DNA from: an uncultured Flavobacteriales bacterium
GTDB lineage: Bacteria; Bacteroidota; Bacteroidia; Flavobacteriales; Flavobacteriaceae
Reading direction: 5' to 3'
Length of the DNA: 44,340 nt
Assembly: GCA_913020155.1 (NCBI GenBank)
Contig: CAJWBA010000016.1
Location: 1 to 44,340, forward strand
Shown here: positions 16,935 to 25,689 of the stretch, one piece after another
Position numbering within the stretch: position 1 is the first letter of the stretch
Layout: the number at the start of each line of letters is the position of its first letter
Made by a program: the position numbers and the translations under genes
The notes under the pieces: model-generated
Database searches by the model: none
What the model saw: the letters and a program-made list of their open reading frames with translations, nothing else
Told to the model about the DNA's origin: nothing

Positions 16935-18065
16935 ATGAAAAAAATTCAAATGGTAGACCTTAAAGGTCAATATGAATTCATAAAACCAGAGGTCGATACT
17001 GCGCTTCAAAAGGTTTTGGAGACAACTTCCTTTATTAATGGACCCGCGGTACGAGAATTTCAAACAGATTTAGAAAATTATCTTGGCGTAAAGCATGCAA
17101 TTCCCTGCGCCAATGGAACAGATGCTCTACAAATAGCCCTGATGGGATTAAAGTTAAAGCCCGGAGATGAAATAATTACAGCAGATTTTACTTTTGCAGC
17201 CACAGTAGAAGTAATTTGCTTATTAAATCTGACACCAGTATTGGTAGATGTAGATCCCAAAACCTTCAATATTGAAATAGGCGAAATAGAGAAAGCAATA
17301 ACACCAAAAACCAAAGCAATTATTCCTATACACCTGTTTGGTCAATCAGCACCAATGGACGAAATCATGGAATTAGCTCATAAGCACCAACTTTATGTAA
17401 TCGAGGATAATGCTCAGGGAATTGGAGCTACATACACTCACAAGGATGGAACAAAAGCTAAAACGGGAACCATCGGTCATGTTGGGGCAACTTCTTTTTT
17501 TCCATCTAAAAATTTAGGAGCCTATGGTGATGGAGGAGCAATTTTTACAAATGACGACGACTTAGCTCATTTTATTCGTGGAATAGTAAATCATGGAATG
17601 TACACCCGATATTACCACGATGTTGTGGGCGTAAATTCACGCTTAGATTCTATGCAAGCAGCAGTTTTAAAAATAAAATTGCAATATCTGGATTATTACA
17701 ACGAAAGAAGAAAAGAGGCATCAATAAACTACACCCGATTACTTTCTGGTCATCCCAATATCATAACTCCTTATCGTAATTCAGATTGTAATTCTCATGT
17801 CTTTCATCAATACACCTTGAGGATATTAAATTGCGATCGCGACGCTTTAGTTAAATTTCTGAATGAAAATGAAATCCCTTGTGGAGTTTATTATCCAGTT
17901 CCTTTGCATGCTCAAAAGGCATATACGCACGATGGATATGATGAAGTGAATTTTTCAGTTACGAATCAACTGGTTCAAGAGGTGATATCTTTACCAATGC
18001 ATTCAGAACTTACGCTATGTCAGGTAGAATATATTACCAATAAGATAAAAGAATTCTTAGGTTAA
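16935..18065 (+). CDS. DegT/DnrJ/EryC1/StrS-family sugar aminotransferase
   Basis: The 376-residue PLP enzyme is of the family that aminates keto-sugar nucleotides. Family blocks are MVDLKGQYEFIKPEVD, CANGTDALQIALMGL, PGDEIITADFTFAATVEVI, VIEDNAQGIGA, and the PLP lysine in TSFFPSKNLGAYGDGGA. Near the C-terminus GVYYPVPLHAQKAY is typical of the WecE/WbpE-like sugar branch. Its partner genes (dehydrogenase, acyltransferase) are not nearby, so the sugar cannot be named. The position opposite waaA suggests, but does not prove, a role in surface polysaccharide. Confidence 0.93.
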   Translation: MKKIQMVDLKGQYEFIKPEVDTALQKVLETTSFINGPAVREFQTDLENYLGVKHAIPCANGTDALQIALMGLKLKPGDEIITADFTFAATVEVICLLNLTPVLVDVDPKTFNIEIGEIEKAITPKTKAIIPIHLFGQSAPMDEIMELAHKHQLYVIEDNAQGIGATYTHKDGTKAKTGTIGHVGATSFFPSKNLGAYGDGGAIFTNDDDLAHFIRGIVNHGMYTRYYHDVVGVNSRLDSMQAAVLKIKLQYLDYYNERRKEASINYTRLLSGHPNIITPYRNSDCNSHVFHQYTLRILNCDRDALVKFLNENEIPCGVYYPVPLHAQKAYTHDGYDEVNFSVTNQLVQEVISLPMHSELTLCQVEYITNKIKEFLG

Positions 18066-18123
18066 GTTAGAGGTGCTTTACAAAATAATATAAAGAATAA
18101 TGACAAAAACACTTGTGTTTATT

Positions 18124-18937
18124 CTAACTGTTCAAGAAGTTTAATGCTTTTTGGATAACACTATTGGTTCGTAATATCCTGTAATGCCCTGTGCCTGTTA
18201 TTTCTTCCAAACGTGCTTCCTTCCATGCAACTTCGACCTGTCGAGATTGTTCAATAGGCAAAATTTTGTCATCAATATCATGAAGAATTAAAGCCTTTTC
18301 AACCGATGCTTTTTGAACGTAGTCTACCACATTCATATTACCAACGATAATTCCCTCTTCAAATTCAATTTTTTTGACAAGTCTTTTGGTTACACGATTT
18401 GAGACACCAATCGTATCAGCAACAAATTGAATTCGATCAAGTAACTTATTTGGTGTTGTGAATAAAACGAAGCGTTTAATTGTAATTTCTGGAAACATTC
18501 CTAAACCAATTAAAGAAGCAACCCCTCCAAAAGAGTGGCTAATTAAGTGTTCAACTTTAAAAGATTTGATTAACCGAACAACGAGTTTATTAAACTCAAA
18601 TAAACTGGGTTTTCCTTTGGTACTTGCTCCATGCCCCGGCCCGTCAAAAGCATAGACTGTGAAGCCTTCATTGATTAAAAGTTCGATCAAATCCGTAAAA
18701 TTACCAGCTTGACCTTCCCAGCCATGAACCAGCAAAACAGTTTTAGAACCTGTTCCCAAATGATAAGTTTTTATGGTAAAACCACCAAAAGGGAAATCAG
18801 TATGAATTGCTTTTTTTTAGACCAGTAGCTTAGTGTGGACGAAGTTTATGGATTCTTGGAGCTGTCAAGTGTTTGTATACAACATCGACAAAAATGTCAG
18901 GAATAACGGAGGAAAGTAAGTGGATTAGTTTTTTTTC
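18124..18937 (-). pseudogene. Alpha/beta hydrolase broken by a stop and a frameshift
   Basis: The C-terminal 211 codons (18124-18759) encode an alpha/beta hydrolase core with VLLVHGWEGQAGNF (oxyanion region), FDGPGHGAS, nucleophile elbow SHSFGG, acid Asp in ILHDIDDKILP and the His in TGTGHYRIL. No ATG opens this frame; only a TTG at 18757-18759 is available. Upstream in the same frame DFPFGGFTIKTYHLG is clearly part of the protein, but the frame then meets a TAA at an A8 tract (T8 on the plus strand, 18811-18818). Shifting by one base there and reading through a second TAA (18830-18832) gives HLTAPRIHKLRPH and IHLLSSVIPDIFVDV, the expected N-terminal part. Two lesions argue for true decay; a one-base homopolymer error could explain the frameshift but not the second stop. 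Confidence 0.75.
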
Positions 18938-19010
18938 AAAAGTCTAAATTCGTTTGAATGTCTCTAAAAAGTTTTATAAAAATAGTATCTTCATTCAAAA
19001 CATTACCGTT

Positions 19011-20291
19011 ATGAAGAAAATCATTTGCATTGCATCTATTTTAATAACCTATGGATTGGTAGCTCAAACAGCATATTTGCATTGTGGTCAAGTTTTTGAC
19101 AGTGCTTCTGGAAAAATGAAAAAAGAGCAAACCATTGTTGTTGAAGGAACACTCATAACAGCAATAAACAAAGGGTATTCAAGGGTTGATTCTGATGACA
19201 TAAAGATTATCAATTTAAAAACAAAAACAGTTTATCCGGGATTTATTGATATGCATGTTCACATAGAGTCTGAATCTAATCCACAAGCATATTTAAATCG
19301 TTATCGATTAAATGAAGCAGATGTTGCATATAATGCTGCGGTTTATGCTAAACGTTCCCTAATGGCCGGATTTACCACTGTTCGTGATATGGGTGGATCA
19401 GGAGTGAATATTGCACTTCGTAATGCTATTGCAAAAGGTAAAATTTCGGGTCCACGTATTTTTACAGCAGGAAAAACTCTTTCTTCCACTGGAGGTCATG
19501 GAGATCCAACAAATGGGAATAAAGCCGCTTTTCAAGGTGATCCCGGTCCAAAAGAAGGAGTTGTAAACTCTGTAGAAGATGCGCGAAAAGCTGTACGTCA
19601 GCGATATAAAAATGGTGCAGATTGGATAAAAATAACCGCAACAGGGGGTGTTTTGAGTATTGCAAAAAGCGGTCAAAATCCACAGTTTACAACAGAGGAA
19701 ATAAAAGCCATTACTACAACAGCAAAAGACTATGGAATAAAAGTTGCAGCGCATGCTCATGGTGATGAAGGGATGTACCGAGCGGTTGCTTCCGGTGTAA
19801 AAACCATTGAACATGGAACCCTTATGTCCAAAAGAACCATGGAGTTGATGAAAGAAAAAAACGCTTATTTGGTTCCAACTATAACAGCTGGAAAACAGGT
19901 AGCTGAAAAAGCTAAAATTCCTGGATATTACCCAGAAATCATCGTACCCAAAGCTTTAAAAGTAGGTCCTAAGATTCAAGGAACATTCAAAAAAGCCTAT
20001 ATAATTGGAGTGCCAATCGCTTTTGGAACTGATGCAGGGGTATTTCCTCACGGTCTCAATGCAAAAGAGTTTGGTTACATGGTAGAGGCAGGGATGCCCG
20101 CAGGTGAAGCTCTTCAGTCAGCAACTTTAGTTAATGCAGAACTTTTGGATCAGGCAGAGAATTTGGGTCAAATAAAACCTGGGTTTTATGCTGATATTGT
20201 AGCCTCTGATGCGAATGCATTGGATGAGATTTCAACTTTAGAAAATATCACCTTTGTGATGAAAAATGGTGTGGTTTACAAAAACAAATAA
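19011..20291 (+). CDS. Secreted metal-dependent amidohydrolase (imidazolonepropionase-like)
   Basis: I place the start at ATG 19011 (426 residues), because the next 17 residues form a signal peptide (KKIICIASILITYGLVAQ); a longer ORF from 18954 adds an unlikely N-terminal tail. The amidohydrolase metal site is visible: DMHVHIESE, the bridging lysine in WIKITATGG, AHAHGDEG, IEHGTLM, and the catalytic Asp in FGTDAGVFPHG. The C-terminal ADIVASD is the small beta domain. Relatives include prolidases and imidazolonepropionase-like enzymes; the export signal suggests a periplasmic peptide or amide substrate. The stop abuts the stop of fabD on the other strand with no base between. Confidence 0.92.
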   Translation: MKKIICIASILITYGLVAQTAYLHCGQVFDSASGKMKKEQTIVVEGTLITAINKGYSRVDSDDIKIINLKTKTVYPGFIDMHVHIESESNPQAYLNRYRLNEADVAYNAAVYAKRSLMAGFTTVRDMGGSGVNIALRNAIAKGKISGPRIFTAGKTLSSTGGHGDPTNGNKAAFQGDPGPKEGVVNSVEDARKAVRQRYKNGADWIKITATGGVLSIAKSGQNPQFTTEEIKAITTTAKDYGIKVAAHAHGDEGMYRAVASGVKTIEHGTLMSKRTMELMKEKNAYLVPTITAGKQVAEKAKIPGYYPEIIVPKALKVGPKIQGTFKKAYIIGVPIAFGTDAGVFPHGLNAKEFGYMVEAGMPAGEALQSATLVNAELLDQAENLGQIKPGFYADIVASDANALDEISTLENITFVMKNGVVYKNK

Positions 20292-21176
20292 TTAGACAAT
20301 TGTTCCTGAATTTGTCTCAGCAGAGCGATCTATTTTTTTAACCAAACCTTGAAGCACCTTTCCAGGACCAACTTCTGTAAAAGAAGTTGCACCATCATTT
20401 AGCATTTGTTGCACACTTTGAGTCCATCGAACTGGAGCGGTCAATTGTGCAATTAAATTTTCTTTTATGATTGATGCATCATGAATGCCAGTTGCAACTA
20501 CATTTTGATACACCGGACAAATTGGATTTTGAATGTCTGTTGTTTCAATTGCAGCAGCCAGTTTTATTTTAGCTGGTTCCATTAGTGGAGAATGAAAGGC
20601 TCCGCCTACGGGAAGAGGTAAAGCACGTCGAGCACCAGCCTCCTTCATAGCTTCACAAGCCATGTTGATAGACTTTTTCTCCCCAGAGATAACCAATTGG
20701 CCAGGGCAATTGTAGTTTGCTGCGACAACAACGCCCTCAGTTTCATCACAAATATTTTCGATAATATGATCTTCTAACCCCAAAACCGCAGCCATAGTGC
20801 CTGGGATTTCATCACAGGCTTCTTGCATAGCCAAAGCTCTTTGATGAACCAAGCGTAATCCATTTTCAAAACTCATTGCCCCAGCAGCTACAAGTGCCGA
20901 AAATTCTCCAAGAGAATGCCCTGCAAAAAAATCAGGTTTAAATTGGGACATCATATGTTTACTCAAAATAACGGAATGTAGAAAAATAGCAGGTTGAGTA
21001 ACTTGTGTTTGTTTTAGAGCTTCACCATCCTGTCCAAACATAATTTTTGTAATCTCAAAACCTAAAACATCGTTTGCTAGATCAAATAAGGCTTTTGCTT
21101 CAGCAGAAGCTTCGTATAAATCTCTTCCCATCCCAGGGAATTGAGCCCCTTGACCAGGGAATAAAAATGCATTCAT
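20292..21176 (-). CDS. fabD: Malonyl-CoA:ACP transacylase
   Basis: FabD loads malonate onto acyl carrier protein for fatty acid elongation. From the ATG at 21174-21176 the protein has 294 residues and starts with NAFLFPGQGAQFPGMG. The nucleophile is S88 in FFAGHSLGEFSALVAAGA, the malonate-binding Arg lies in HQRALAMQEA, and the catalytic His is in GGAFHSPLM. FTEVGPGKVLQGLVKK ends the enzyme. A longer in-frame ORF reaching into folA is not supported. folA ends only 4 nt upstream of the start, so the two genes are co-transcribed. It converges with the amidohydrolase with zero intergenic bases. Confidence 0.96.
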   Translation of the reverse strand: MNAFLFPGQGAQFPGMGRDLYEASAEAKALFDLANDVLGFEITKIMFGQDGEALKQTQVTQPAIFLHSVILSKHMMSQFKPDFFAGHSLGEFSALVAAGAMSFENGLRLVHQRALAMQEACDEIPGTMAAVLGLEDHIIENICDETEGVVVAANYNCPGQLVISGEKKSINMACEAMKEAGARRALPLPVGGAFHSPLMEPAKIKLAAAIETTDIQNPICPVYQNVVATGIHDASIIKENLIAQLTAPVRWTQSVQQMLNDGATSFTEVGPGKVLQGLVKKIDRSAETNSGTIV

Positions 21177-21180
21177 GGAT

Positions 21181-21678
21181 TTATTTTTTTTCGTAAGTAA
21201 TGTATGAGTAACTGTAAGGTTGATTTTCAGTTTTAGAGACAAATTCCTTCTTGCTTATTTTCCATTTTGAGGCATCAATTTTTGGAAAAAAAACATCTGC
21301 TTCAAACTCGTGATGAACACGAGTCAATTCAATTCGATCACAATATTCCATGAAGAGCGAATAGATTTGTGCCCCTCCAATAATAAAAGGTTGGATATCT
21401 TCTTTTGTTAAAACAAGAGCTTTCTCAACAGTTGATGTAACTAATGCTCCTTCAGCTTTGTAATTTTTATTTCTCGTTAAAACAATATTGGTCCTATTGG
21501 GAAGTGCTTTGGGCATTGATTCAAAGGTCTTTCTTCCCATGATTATTGCATGACCTGAAGTCAATCGTTTAAATCGTTTTAAGTCTTCCGAAATATGCCA
21601 GATTAAATCATTGTCTTTTCCCAAGGCATCGTTTACAGCTGCAGCAGCGATTAAAGTGATGGTTTTCTTTTTCAGCAT
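21181..21678 (-). CDS. folA: Dihydrofolate reductase
   Basis: The enzyme reduces dihydrofolate with NADPH, regenerating the cofactor used by ThyA, encoded nearby. From ATG 21676-21678 it has 165 residues: ITLIAAAAVNDALGKDNDL, then WHISEDLKRFKRLT with the catalytic acid D32, HAIIMGRKTFESMP for NADPH, NIVLTRN, and FIIGGAQIYSLF. The reading frame stays open for 57 further codons upstream (to 21849), with a peptide that matches no DHFR family extension. The normal start is therefore preferred. It is followed by fabD after 4 nt. Confidence 0.95.
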   Translation of the reverse strand: MLKKKTITLIAAAAVNDALGKDNDLIWHISEDLKRFKRLTSGHAIIMGRKTFESMPKALPNRTNIVLTRNKNYKAEGALVTSTVEKALVLTKEDIQPFIIGGAQIYSLFMEYCDRIELTRVHHEFEADVFFPKIDASKWKISKKEFVSKTENQPYSYSYITYEKK

Positions 21679-21932
21679 TGTTGAATTAATTTTAAATACA
21701 AATTCATCTCCATAAAGAATTTGCTCGTTTAGAGATTTTATGTCATTTTGCTTGATGCTTCGGCTTCTTCCTTTTAGATAAGAATTTTCCAATATCTTTT
21801 TTGGATTAGAATCAAACACAAAGACCGTAAAAATAAGCTTAAAAAACAAAGTGTTCTTGAGAAATATGTATTGTATATGTAGTTTGTTATATTTGATTTA
21901 AAAAACAACCAAAAATTTGACACACCATAAAT

Positions 21933-22970
21933 ATGGATTATAAAAATGATCTTGTCGAAACATCAACTTATTTGAATACGGCATATACAGGATTGACCTC
22001 GGATGCTTTGCAAAAATGGAGGACGAAGACCGATCAAGAGTTTACATCTCATGCGGATCATTTTAAAAGCGTGCAAGCCAAAATTCTCGAAACAAACACT
22101 TGCAAGCAAATGGCAACTTTTTTAGATGCTAAAGTTTCTGAAACTTTTTTGACTACGAGTTGTTCAGCTGGACTACAGTCTTTTTTGTTTAAAATCCCCA
22201 AAGCCTTTAAATTCTTACTTTTAGAGGATGACTATCCGGTAATCAAGCAAATAGTAGCTGAGCATCAATTTGAATATGCCGAAATTTCATTGCGTTTTGA
22301 AGTAGAATTGTCTGTTTTAAAGGCATTGCGTGAAGGGAGATTTCAAGTTTTTGCATTCAGCGCAGTACAATACAACTCGGGTCTTTTATTTGACATGAAC
22401 TTTTTAAAGCTTATCAAAAAAGAATTTCCCAATTTGATTGTTTTGGTAGACGGTACTCAGTTAATAGGTGCTGAATTTTTTAGTTTCAATCAAACTGCTG
22501 TTGATGGTATTTTTGGTAGTGGATATAAATGGTTACTCGCAGGACATGGCAACGGATTTATGTGCATAAAAGAAAGCCTTATGAATCAACTGGGAACTTC
22601 ACAAGATGAGATTTTTGATCTTTTGGATCGTGGTCATAAGTCTCCCTTAGCTGTTGGTTCTTTGGGGTTTGCGGTTGAACAATTGTTGTCAAACGATTTT
22701 GAAGTCTTACTGAAAAAGAAAAAAGAATCGAGTGATCTTTTATTTCTGGGACTTAGGGAAAGAGGTTTACTAGAAGATTTTGTAGCTATCCGAAAATACC
22801 ACTCTTCTATTTTTACTATCAAAGCAAATTCAAAAGTTTTTGAAAAATTAATAAAAGAGAATATCCGTTGTATTCAGCGTGGAATAGGGGTTCGAGTATC
22901 AGTTCATTTTTATAACACCCAAAAAGACATACAAAAGTTTTTCCGGGTAATGGACCAAATCACTAAATAG
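21933..22970 (+). CDS. Class V-fold PLP-dependent aminotransferase/desulfurase-like
   Basis: The 345-residue PLP enzyme is of the NifS/kynureninase fold. It opens with [15 protein letters not shown], has SCSAGLQSF for the phosphate, the cofactor Asp in [17 protein letters not shown], and the Schiff-base lysine in [16 protein letters not shown]. No cysteine sits in the usual loop of SufS/IscS, so cysteine desulfuration is unlikely; the substrate is unknown. The last 8 bases overlap the end of thyA on the opposite strand (22963-22970). Confidence 0.88.
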   Translation: MDYKNDLVETSTYLNTAYTGLTSDALQKWRTKTDQEFTSHADHFKSVQAKILETNTCKQMATFLDAKVSETFLTTSCSAGLQSFLFKIPKAFKFLLLEDDYPVIKQIVAEHQFEYAEISLRFEVELSVLKALREGRFQVFAFSAVQYNSGLLFDMNFLKLIKKEFPNLIVLVDGTQLIGAEFFSFNQTAVDGIFGSGYKWLLAGHGNGFMCIKESLMNQLGTSQDEIFDLLDRGHKSPLAVGSLGFAVEQLLSNDFEVLLKKKKESSDLLFLGLRERGLLEDFVAIRKYHSSIFTIKANSKVFEKLIKENIRCIQRGIGVRVSVHFYNTQKDIQKFFRVMDQITK

Positions 22971-23787
22971 CTACAGCCCCTTTTATCAAAGGGTGTGGGT
23001 CGTAGTCAATCAATTCGAAATCTTCAAAAGTAAATTCAAAAAGATCTTTAATCTCGGGATTTATTTTCATTGTAGGAAGACTCCTTGGGATACGAGATAG
23101 TTGAAGTTTTATTTGATCTTCGTGATTAGAATAAATATGCGTATCTCCAAATGTATGGACAAAGTCGCCAGCCTCTAGATCGCAAACCTGTGCCATCATC
23201 ATTGTTAGTAGGGCATACGATGCAATATTGAACGGAACCCCCAAAAATACGTCAGCACTTCTTTGGTACAATTGACAAGATAATTTCCCATTTGCAACAT
23301 AGAATTGAAAGAAAGCATGACAAGGCGGCAGAGCAGCTTTGTTGTTGGCCACGTTTTCTTCAAAACTTTTCGAAGTATCTGGCATTACACTTGGATTCCA
23401 TGCTGAAACTAACATTCTTCTGCTGTCTGGAGATGACTTGAGAGTTTTTACGACATCTTTTATTTGATCTATTTCTTCATCATTCCAATTCCTCCATTGA
23501 TGCCCGTAAACGGGTCCAAGATTTCCTTTTTCATCAGCCCATTCATTCCAGATTCTAACCCCATTTTCTTGAAGATACTGAATGTTTGTATCACCTTTAA
23601 GAAACCATAAAAGTTCATGGATAATTGATTTCAAATGAAGCTTTTTTGTGGTTATCATCGGGAAACCCTTCGAAAGATCAAAGCGCATTTGGTAGCCAAA
23701 GACACTTTTAGTACCAGTTCCTGTTCGATCTGTTTTTTGAACCCCCTCAGCTTGAATGTGGCGAATGAGATCTAAATATTGTTGCAT
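22963..23787 (-). CDS. thyA: Thymidylate synthase
   Basis: ThyA methylates dUMP with methylene-THF, making dTMP and dihydrofolate. The 274 residues start with [15 protein letters not shown], followed by the phosphate-binding Arg in [10 protein letters not shown]. The active-site cysteine is in [33 protein letters not shown] binds dUMP, and [15 protein letters not shown] and [12 protein letters not shown] complete the fold. The product dihydrofolate is recycled by FolA, encoded 1.3 kb away on the same strand. The gene is separated from the upstream bifunctional nuclease by about 95 bp. Confidence 0.97.
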   Translation of the reverse strand: MQQYLDLIRHIQAEGVQKTDRTGTGTKSVFGYQMRFDLSKGFPMITTKKLHLKSIIHELLWFLKGDTNIQYLQENGVRIWNEWADEKGNLGPVYGHQWRNWNDEEIDQIKDVVKTLKSSPDSRRMLVSAWNPSVMPDTSKSFEENVANNKAALPPCHAFFQFYVANGKLSCQLYQRSADVFLGVPFNIASYALLTMMMAQVCDLEAGDFVHTFGDTHIYSNHEDQIKLQLSRIPRSLPTMKINPEIKDLFEFTFEDFELIDYDPHPLIKGAVAI

Positions 23788-23882
23788 TGAAAAATGTTTA
23801 AGCTCAAAATTAAATTTTTATATTTTTGGAATTTAAGAATGAAGCGATTAGTTATCAAAATTATCCGTTAACAACTGTAAGA

Positions 23883-24494
23883 TTATTTTCTTCTTGAGAG
23901 TTCATCTCTTATTTTGGCTGCTGCTTCATAACTTTCTGCTTTCACAAGTTTATTGAGCATTGTATTAAGTTCTTTTGTAGAAGTCATTGTAAGATCTTTT
24001 TGGGTGTCTTCTTTTGATTTTTGTTCTTCAATAAAATTTTTAATCCAATTTTTATCTTCAGGTTGTGGCTCTCTTTCACTGGGGTCGTCAGAGTAACTGG
24101 CTTTTTTCATGATGTTTTCGTAGGTGTAAACAGGAGCATCAAAGCGAATAGCCAAAGCAACTGCATCAGATGTACGAGCATCTATTATTTCTTCAATTTC
24201 ATTGTGTTCACAAATTAAACTGGAAAAAAACACACCGTCAACTAGTTTGTGAATGATTACTTGTTTGATTGTTATTTTAAATCGATCTAAAGAATTAATG
24301 AATAAATCATGTGTAGATGGGCGAGTTGGGGTAATATCTCCTTCCAGACCAATTGTTATGGCCTCAGCTTCAAATCTACCGATAACAATAGGAAGTCTTC
24401 GATTTCCTTCTTCTTCACTCAAAATGAGAGCATATGCCTCTGTTTTAGCTTGAGTGAAAGAAACCCCAATAATTTTAAGTTTTATTAAATCCAT
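23883..24494 (-). CDS. Bifunctional nuclease-family (DUF151) protein with UVR tail
   Basis: The 203-residue protein has a DUF151 domain (about residues 1-130): KLKIIGVSFTQAKTEAYALI, RLPIVIGRFEAEAITIGLEG, RPSTHDLF and IDARTSDAVALAIRFDAPVY. The C-terminal segment ELNTMLNKLVKAESYEAAAKIRDEL is a UvrB/UvrC-type UVR motif, a usual partner of DUF151 in Bacteroidota. Plant and bacterial relatives were reported to have DNase/RNase activity; the role in flavobacteria is not established. In flavobacteria this gene often sits near thyA, as here, so it may be linked to nucleotide metabolism. Confidence 0.93.
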   Translation of the reverse strand: MDLIKLKIIGVSFTQAKTEAYALILSEEEGNRRLPIVIGRFEAEAITIGLEGDITPTRPSTHDLFINSLDRFKITIKQVIIHKLVDGVFFSSLICEHNEIEEIIDARTSDAVALAIRFDAPVYTYENIMKKASYSDDPSEREPQPEDKNWIKNFIEEQKSKEDTQKDLTMTSTKELNTMLNKLVKAESYEAAAKIRDELSRRK

Positions 24495-24616
24495 AAAAAT
24501 AAATTCTACCCTGTAAAATTAGTTTTTTTTTAAAAAAATGCTTTTTATTTAAGTGGATTTTTACACTCAACTTCAACTTCTTTATTAAATAGGTTATTAA
24601 ATACCTTGAAATAACT

Positions 24617-24624
24617 TAAATTTG
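24617..24624 (+). promoter_or_regulatory. Candidate -7 element for pdhB
   Basis: TAAATTTG matches the Bacteroidota TAnnTTTG element and lies 35 bp before the pdhB start. No good -33 TTG at proper spacing; a TTG at 24606-24608 is too close. Confidence 0.5.
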
Positions 24625-24659
24625 CCCACCGATACCAGATCTTGAATTAAAAGACTACT

Positions 24660-25643
24660 ATGAAAGTACTACAATTTAGACAAGCCATTTGTGAGGCAAT
24701 GACTGAAGAAATGCGACGAGATGAATCCGTTTACCTTATGGGAGAGGAAGTTGCAGAGTACAATGGTGCTTACAAAGCCTCGAAGGGAATGTTAGATGAA
24801 TTTGGAGAAAAGCGTGTTATTGATACACCTATTTCTGAATTAGGATTTGCGGGTATTGGTGTTGGTTCAACGATGACAGGAAACAGACCTATTATCGAGT
24901 TTATGACATTTAACTTTGCATTAGTAGGGATAGATCAAATCATCAATAATGCTGCTAAAATTCGTCAAATGTCTGGAGGACAATTTCCTTGTCCAATTGT
25001 TTTTAGGGGTCCTACAGCATCAGCAGGTCAACTTGCAGCTACCCATTCTCAAGCATTTGAGAGTTGGTATGCAAACTGTCCGGGTTTGAAAGTTATTGTC
25101 CCCTCTAACCCATACGATGCGAAAGGTCTCTTGAAGGCTGCAATTCGTGATGATGACCCAGTGATTTTTATGGAGTCTGAACAAATGTACGGAGATAAAG
25201 CAGAGGTTCCGGAAGATGAATATGTTCTTCCGATAGGTGTAGCAGAGATTAAAAGAGAAGGAAGGGATGTTACAATTGTTTCTTTTGGGAAAATAATTAA
25301 AGAAGCATATAAAGCTGCTGAAGTTCTTGCTAAAGATGGAATTTCATCCGAAATCATAGATTTGAGAACGATAAGACCATTGGATGTAGAATCAATTTTT
25401 ACATCAGTAAAAAAAACCAATCGCCTAGTTATTTTAGAAGAAGCATGGCCATTTGGAAATGTTGCTACAGAAATAACGTATCAAGTTCAAAACGAGATTT
25501 TTGATTATTTAGATGCTCCAATTCAGAAAATAAATACCGCAGACACACCAGCACCATTCTCACCAGTTCTTTTAGAAGAATGGCTTCCCAATAGCGAGGA
25601 TGTAATTGCTTCGGTAAAAAAAGTAGTGTATTTCAAACAATAA
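24660..25643 (+). CDS. pdhB: Pyruvate dehydrogenase E1 component, beta subunit
   Basis: The 327-residue subunit pairs with a separate alpha chain in the thiamine-diphosphate enzyme that starts pyruvate oxidation to acetyl-CoA. LMGEEVAEYNGAYKASKGM, DTPISELGFAGIGVGSTMTG (with the ThDP-activating Glu), ASAGQLAATHSQAFE and VIVPSNPYDAKGLLKAAIRD are family blocks. The C-terminal transketolase-fold domain has EIIDLRTIRPLD and TPAPFSPVLLEEWLP. The alpha subunit is not in the window, so the genes are split. LipA, present here, makes the lipoyl cofactor of this complex. A likely promoter lies 35 bp upstream. Confidence 0.95.
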   Translation: MKVLQFRQAICEAMTEEMRRDESVYLMGEEVAEYNGAYKASKGMLDEFGEKRVIDTPISELGFAGIGVGSTMTGNRPIIEFMTFNFALVGIDQIINNAAKIRQMSGGQFPCPIVFRGPTASAGQLAATHSQAFESWYANCPGLKVIVPSNPYDAKGLLKAAIRDDDPVIFMESEQMYGDKAEVPEDEYVLPIGVAEIKREGRDVTIVSFGKIIKEAYKAAEVLAKDGISSEIIDLRTIRPLDVESIFTSVKKTNRLVILEEAWPFGNVATEITYQVQNEIFDYLDAPIQKINTADTPAPFSPVLLEEWLPNSEDVIASVKKVVYFKQ

Positions 25644-25689
25644 AAAAAGATCAATCAATTGATCGAATTACAAACAATTAATTAATATT

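Noticed and set aside
18101-18122. AAACAC/GTGTTT palindrome between DegT and hydrolase as a terminator
   Set aside because: The stem is only 5-6 bp with a tiny loop and no proper T run, so it was not listed.
18954-19010. Upstream start of the amidohydrolase at 18954
   Set aside because: The extra 19 residues precede a clear signal peptide that starts at ATG 19011, so they would block export.
21177-21242. Upstream start of fabD inside folA
   Set aside because: It would add 22 residues overlapping folA, while MNAFLFPGQG is the standard FabD start.
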